Assembly: GCA_012295275.1 (NCBI GenBank)
Contig: CM022677.1
Span: forward strand, 27,983,048-27,993,047
Reading direction: 5' to 3'
DNA: 10,000 bases
From: Chrysomallon squamiferum
Taxonomy: Eukaryota > Mollusca > Gastropoda > Neomphalida > Peltospiridae
Shown: piece after piece, positions 8,870-10,000 of the stretch
Position numbering within the stretch: position 1 is the first letter of the stretch
How the letters are laid out: every line of letters starts with the position of its first letter
Program-made: the position numbers and the translations under genes
The notes under the pieces: generated by a model
Seen by the model: the letters and a program-made list of their open reading frames with translations, nothing else
The model's database searches: none
Told to the model about the DNA's origin: nothing

Positions 8870-8911
8870 AATAAAATGCAATGGAAAAGTTTGATATATC
8901 TACTTAATAAA
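8870..8911 (+). terminator. Candidate poly(A) signals of gene 2
   Basis: AATAAA occurs at 8870-8875, directly after the read-through stop codon, and again at 8906-8911. If the gene ends in this exon, one of these is the likely signal. If it splices on, they are intronic. Confidence 0.4.
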
Positions 8912-8922
8912 GTCGAAGATTA

Positions 8923-8961
8923 ACACACACACACACACACACACACAGACAGACACACACA
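8923..8961 (+). repeat. (CA)n microsatellite
   Basis: AACACACACAC continues to CACAGACAGACACACACACC. It follows the candidate poly(A) signals of gene 2. Confidence 0.95.
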
Positions 8962-9055
8962 CCATTCATTAATAATGCAGCAGTGGACAAAAGTGATGTG
9001 GATTACAAAAGTCAACGTTGAACTTCATGAACAGCATGTGGAGTACTCGGAGAAA

Positions 9056-9136
9056 GTCTCAGTTGAGTAACAAGTCAGTTTGGTCTCAGTTGAGTAACAA
9101 GTCAGTTTGGTCTCAGTTGAGTAACAAGTCAGTTTG
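9056..9136 (+). repeat. Three exact copies of a 27-bp unit
   Basis: Units start at 9056, 9083 and 9110 and are identical by eye, beginning GTCTCAGTTGAGTAACAAG and ending TCAGTTTG. The perfect identity suggests a young duplication. It lies 64 bp before the 15-bp minisatellite, with which it shares only the short word CTCAGT. Confidence 0.96.
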
Positions 9137-9200
9137 TAACTGGTGACGCCAGCCATTTCCACGATACGCGGTTCTTTCAGTGAGTAGACTTTGTGACTGG

Positions 9201-9714
9201 ATCAGTTCTCAGTGGATCTGTTCTCACTGGATCAGTTCTCAGTGGATCAGTTCTCAGTGGATCAGTTCTCAGTGGATCTGTTATCAGTGGATCTGTTCTC
9301 AGTGGATCTGTTCTCAGTGGATCAGTTCTCACTGGATCTGTTCTCACTGGATCAGTTCTCAGTGGATCAGTTCTCAGTGGATCTGTTCTCAGTGGATCTG
9401 TTCTCAGTGGATCAGTTCTCACTGGATCTGTTCTCACTGGATCAGTTCTCAGTGGATCAGTTCTCAGTGGATCTGTTCTCAGTGGATCTGTTCTCAGTGG
9501 TTTGCTGTGGATCTGTTCTCACTGGATCAGTTCTCACTGGATCAGTTCTCAGTGGATCATTTCTCACTGGATCAGTTCTCAGTGGATCATTTCTCACTGG
9601 ATCAGTTCTCAGTGGATCTGTTCTCACTGGATCAGTTCTCAGTGGATCAGTTCTCAGTGGATCAATTTTCACTGGATCTGTTCTCAGTGGTTTGCTGTGG
9701 ATGTCATTCAGTGG
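9201..9714 (+). repeat. 15-bp minisatellite with 90-bp higher-order repeat
   Basis: There are 32 complete 15-bp units, variants of ATCAGTTCTCAGTGG. Twenty occupy 9201-9500 and twelve occupy 9511-9690. Each block is followed by the same 10-bp TTTGCTGTGG (9501-9510, 9691-9700), and a degenerate unit follows at 9701-9714. Two variable positions (CAG/CTG, AGT/ACT) mark unit types, and 9321-9410 is repeated exactly as 9411-9500, a six-unit higher-order repeat. Because 15 is divisible by three and units lack stops, several frames on both strands are open; these are not supported as genes. Confidence 0.97.
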
Positions 9715-10000
9715 TTCTGTTCAGAAGAAGACTGACGAGCAAGAAAGCCAAGGTGACGTTATTGGTCAATCGTGACAATTTACTGGCCTCTGAAATATTT
9801 GTATACCACAGCTGTACGTTCATTTCTGGTTATTTCCAGGAATTCGTATCATTAGCATTTTCTGTATATACAACTGCAGAACATATATATATATGTATAT
9901 ATTTTACTAAGTAGATGTGATCGAGTAAAGAGTATTTATTTTACAACAATATTTAACACATTTCACATCTGATTTATATATCTGTCTTTTATTACATTTA
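9715..10000. other. AT-rich 3' end of window, no gene identified
   Basis: Nothing recognisable is encoded. GGTTATTTCCAG at 9827-9838 and TATACAACTGCAG ending at 9875 resemble splice acceptors, but the reading frame after the first is compatible only with a phase-0 donor such as 8708, which I cannot confirm. A short (AT)n tract lies at 9882-9902. Confidence 0.5.

Noticed and set aside
9177-9914. Several overlapping 180-244 residue frames, and minus-strand RTDPL pentapeptide frames
   Set aside because: A 15-bp repeat without stops opens many frames at once, and the 10-bp spacers break the frame. No domain or start context is convincing.

Overview
The window looks like AT-rich animal nuclear DNA. 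The support is two genes split by GT-AG introns with matching intron phases, TATA plus initiator core promoters, AATAAA poly(A) signals, a secreted protein with one Sushi/CCP domain, and heavy loading with CT, CA, GT and AT microsatellites and minisatellites. The CA/TA/ATAC-type repeats resemble mollusc (for example cephalopod or gastropod) genomes, but this is a weak taxonomic guess. There are no rRNA, tRNA, CRISPR or bacterial-type features.

Layout. 1-1215 is an 83-bp minisatellite with ACT/TCT triplet runs. 1216-1737 shows nothing recognisable. 1738-2001 is a 132-bp direct duplication in which each copy carries an ACACGTGT E-box. 2541-2787 is a decayed copy of the gene promoter and exon 1 whose start codon is now ATA. 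2788-3123 is an array of a 71-bp repeat. 3124-3900 is the upstream region and promoter of gene 1. Gene 1 (3901-5087) has three exons, with a 333-bp CT tract in intron 2. 5088-5690 holds the 3' flank and microsatellites. 5690-5990 is a single-copy-looking segment with a short coding-like frame. 5994-6078 is a second relic promoter and exon 1. 6090-6876 repeats the upstream modules and promoter for gene 2. Gene 2 (6877-8681 or 8869) has longer, repeat-filled introns. 8990-10000 is mostly intergenic tandem repeats, including a 15-bp minisatellite with 90-bp higher-order structure.

The core is a tandem duplication with a period of about 2.98 kb (TATA to TATA). Each unit reads: relic promoter/exon 1, 71-bp repeat, E-box module, triplet-rich module, live promoter, then a three-exon gene for a small secreted one-CCP protein. 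The two genes are a mosaic. Promoter and exon 1 are nearly identical. Exon 2 differs at 18 of 65 bases. The 115 bp spanning the intron 2 acceptor and first half of the CCP exon differ at one base, then similarity collapses exactly after CCP cysteine 2. This suggests segmental gene conversion together with diversification of one surface loop, in a repeat-rich locus reminiscent of clustered invertebrate immune or recognition families. The function is inferred, not shown.
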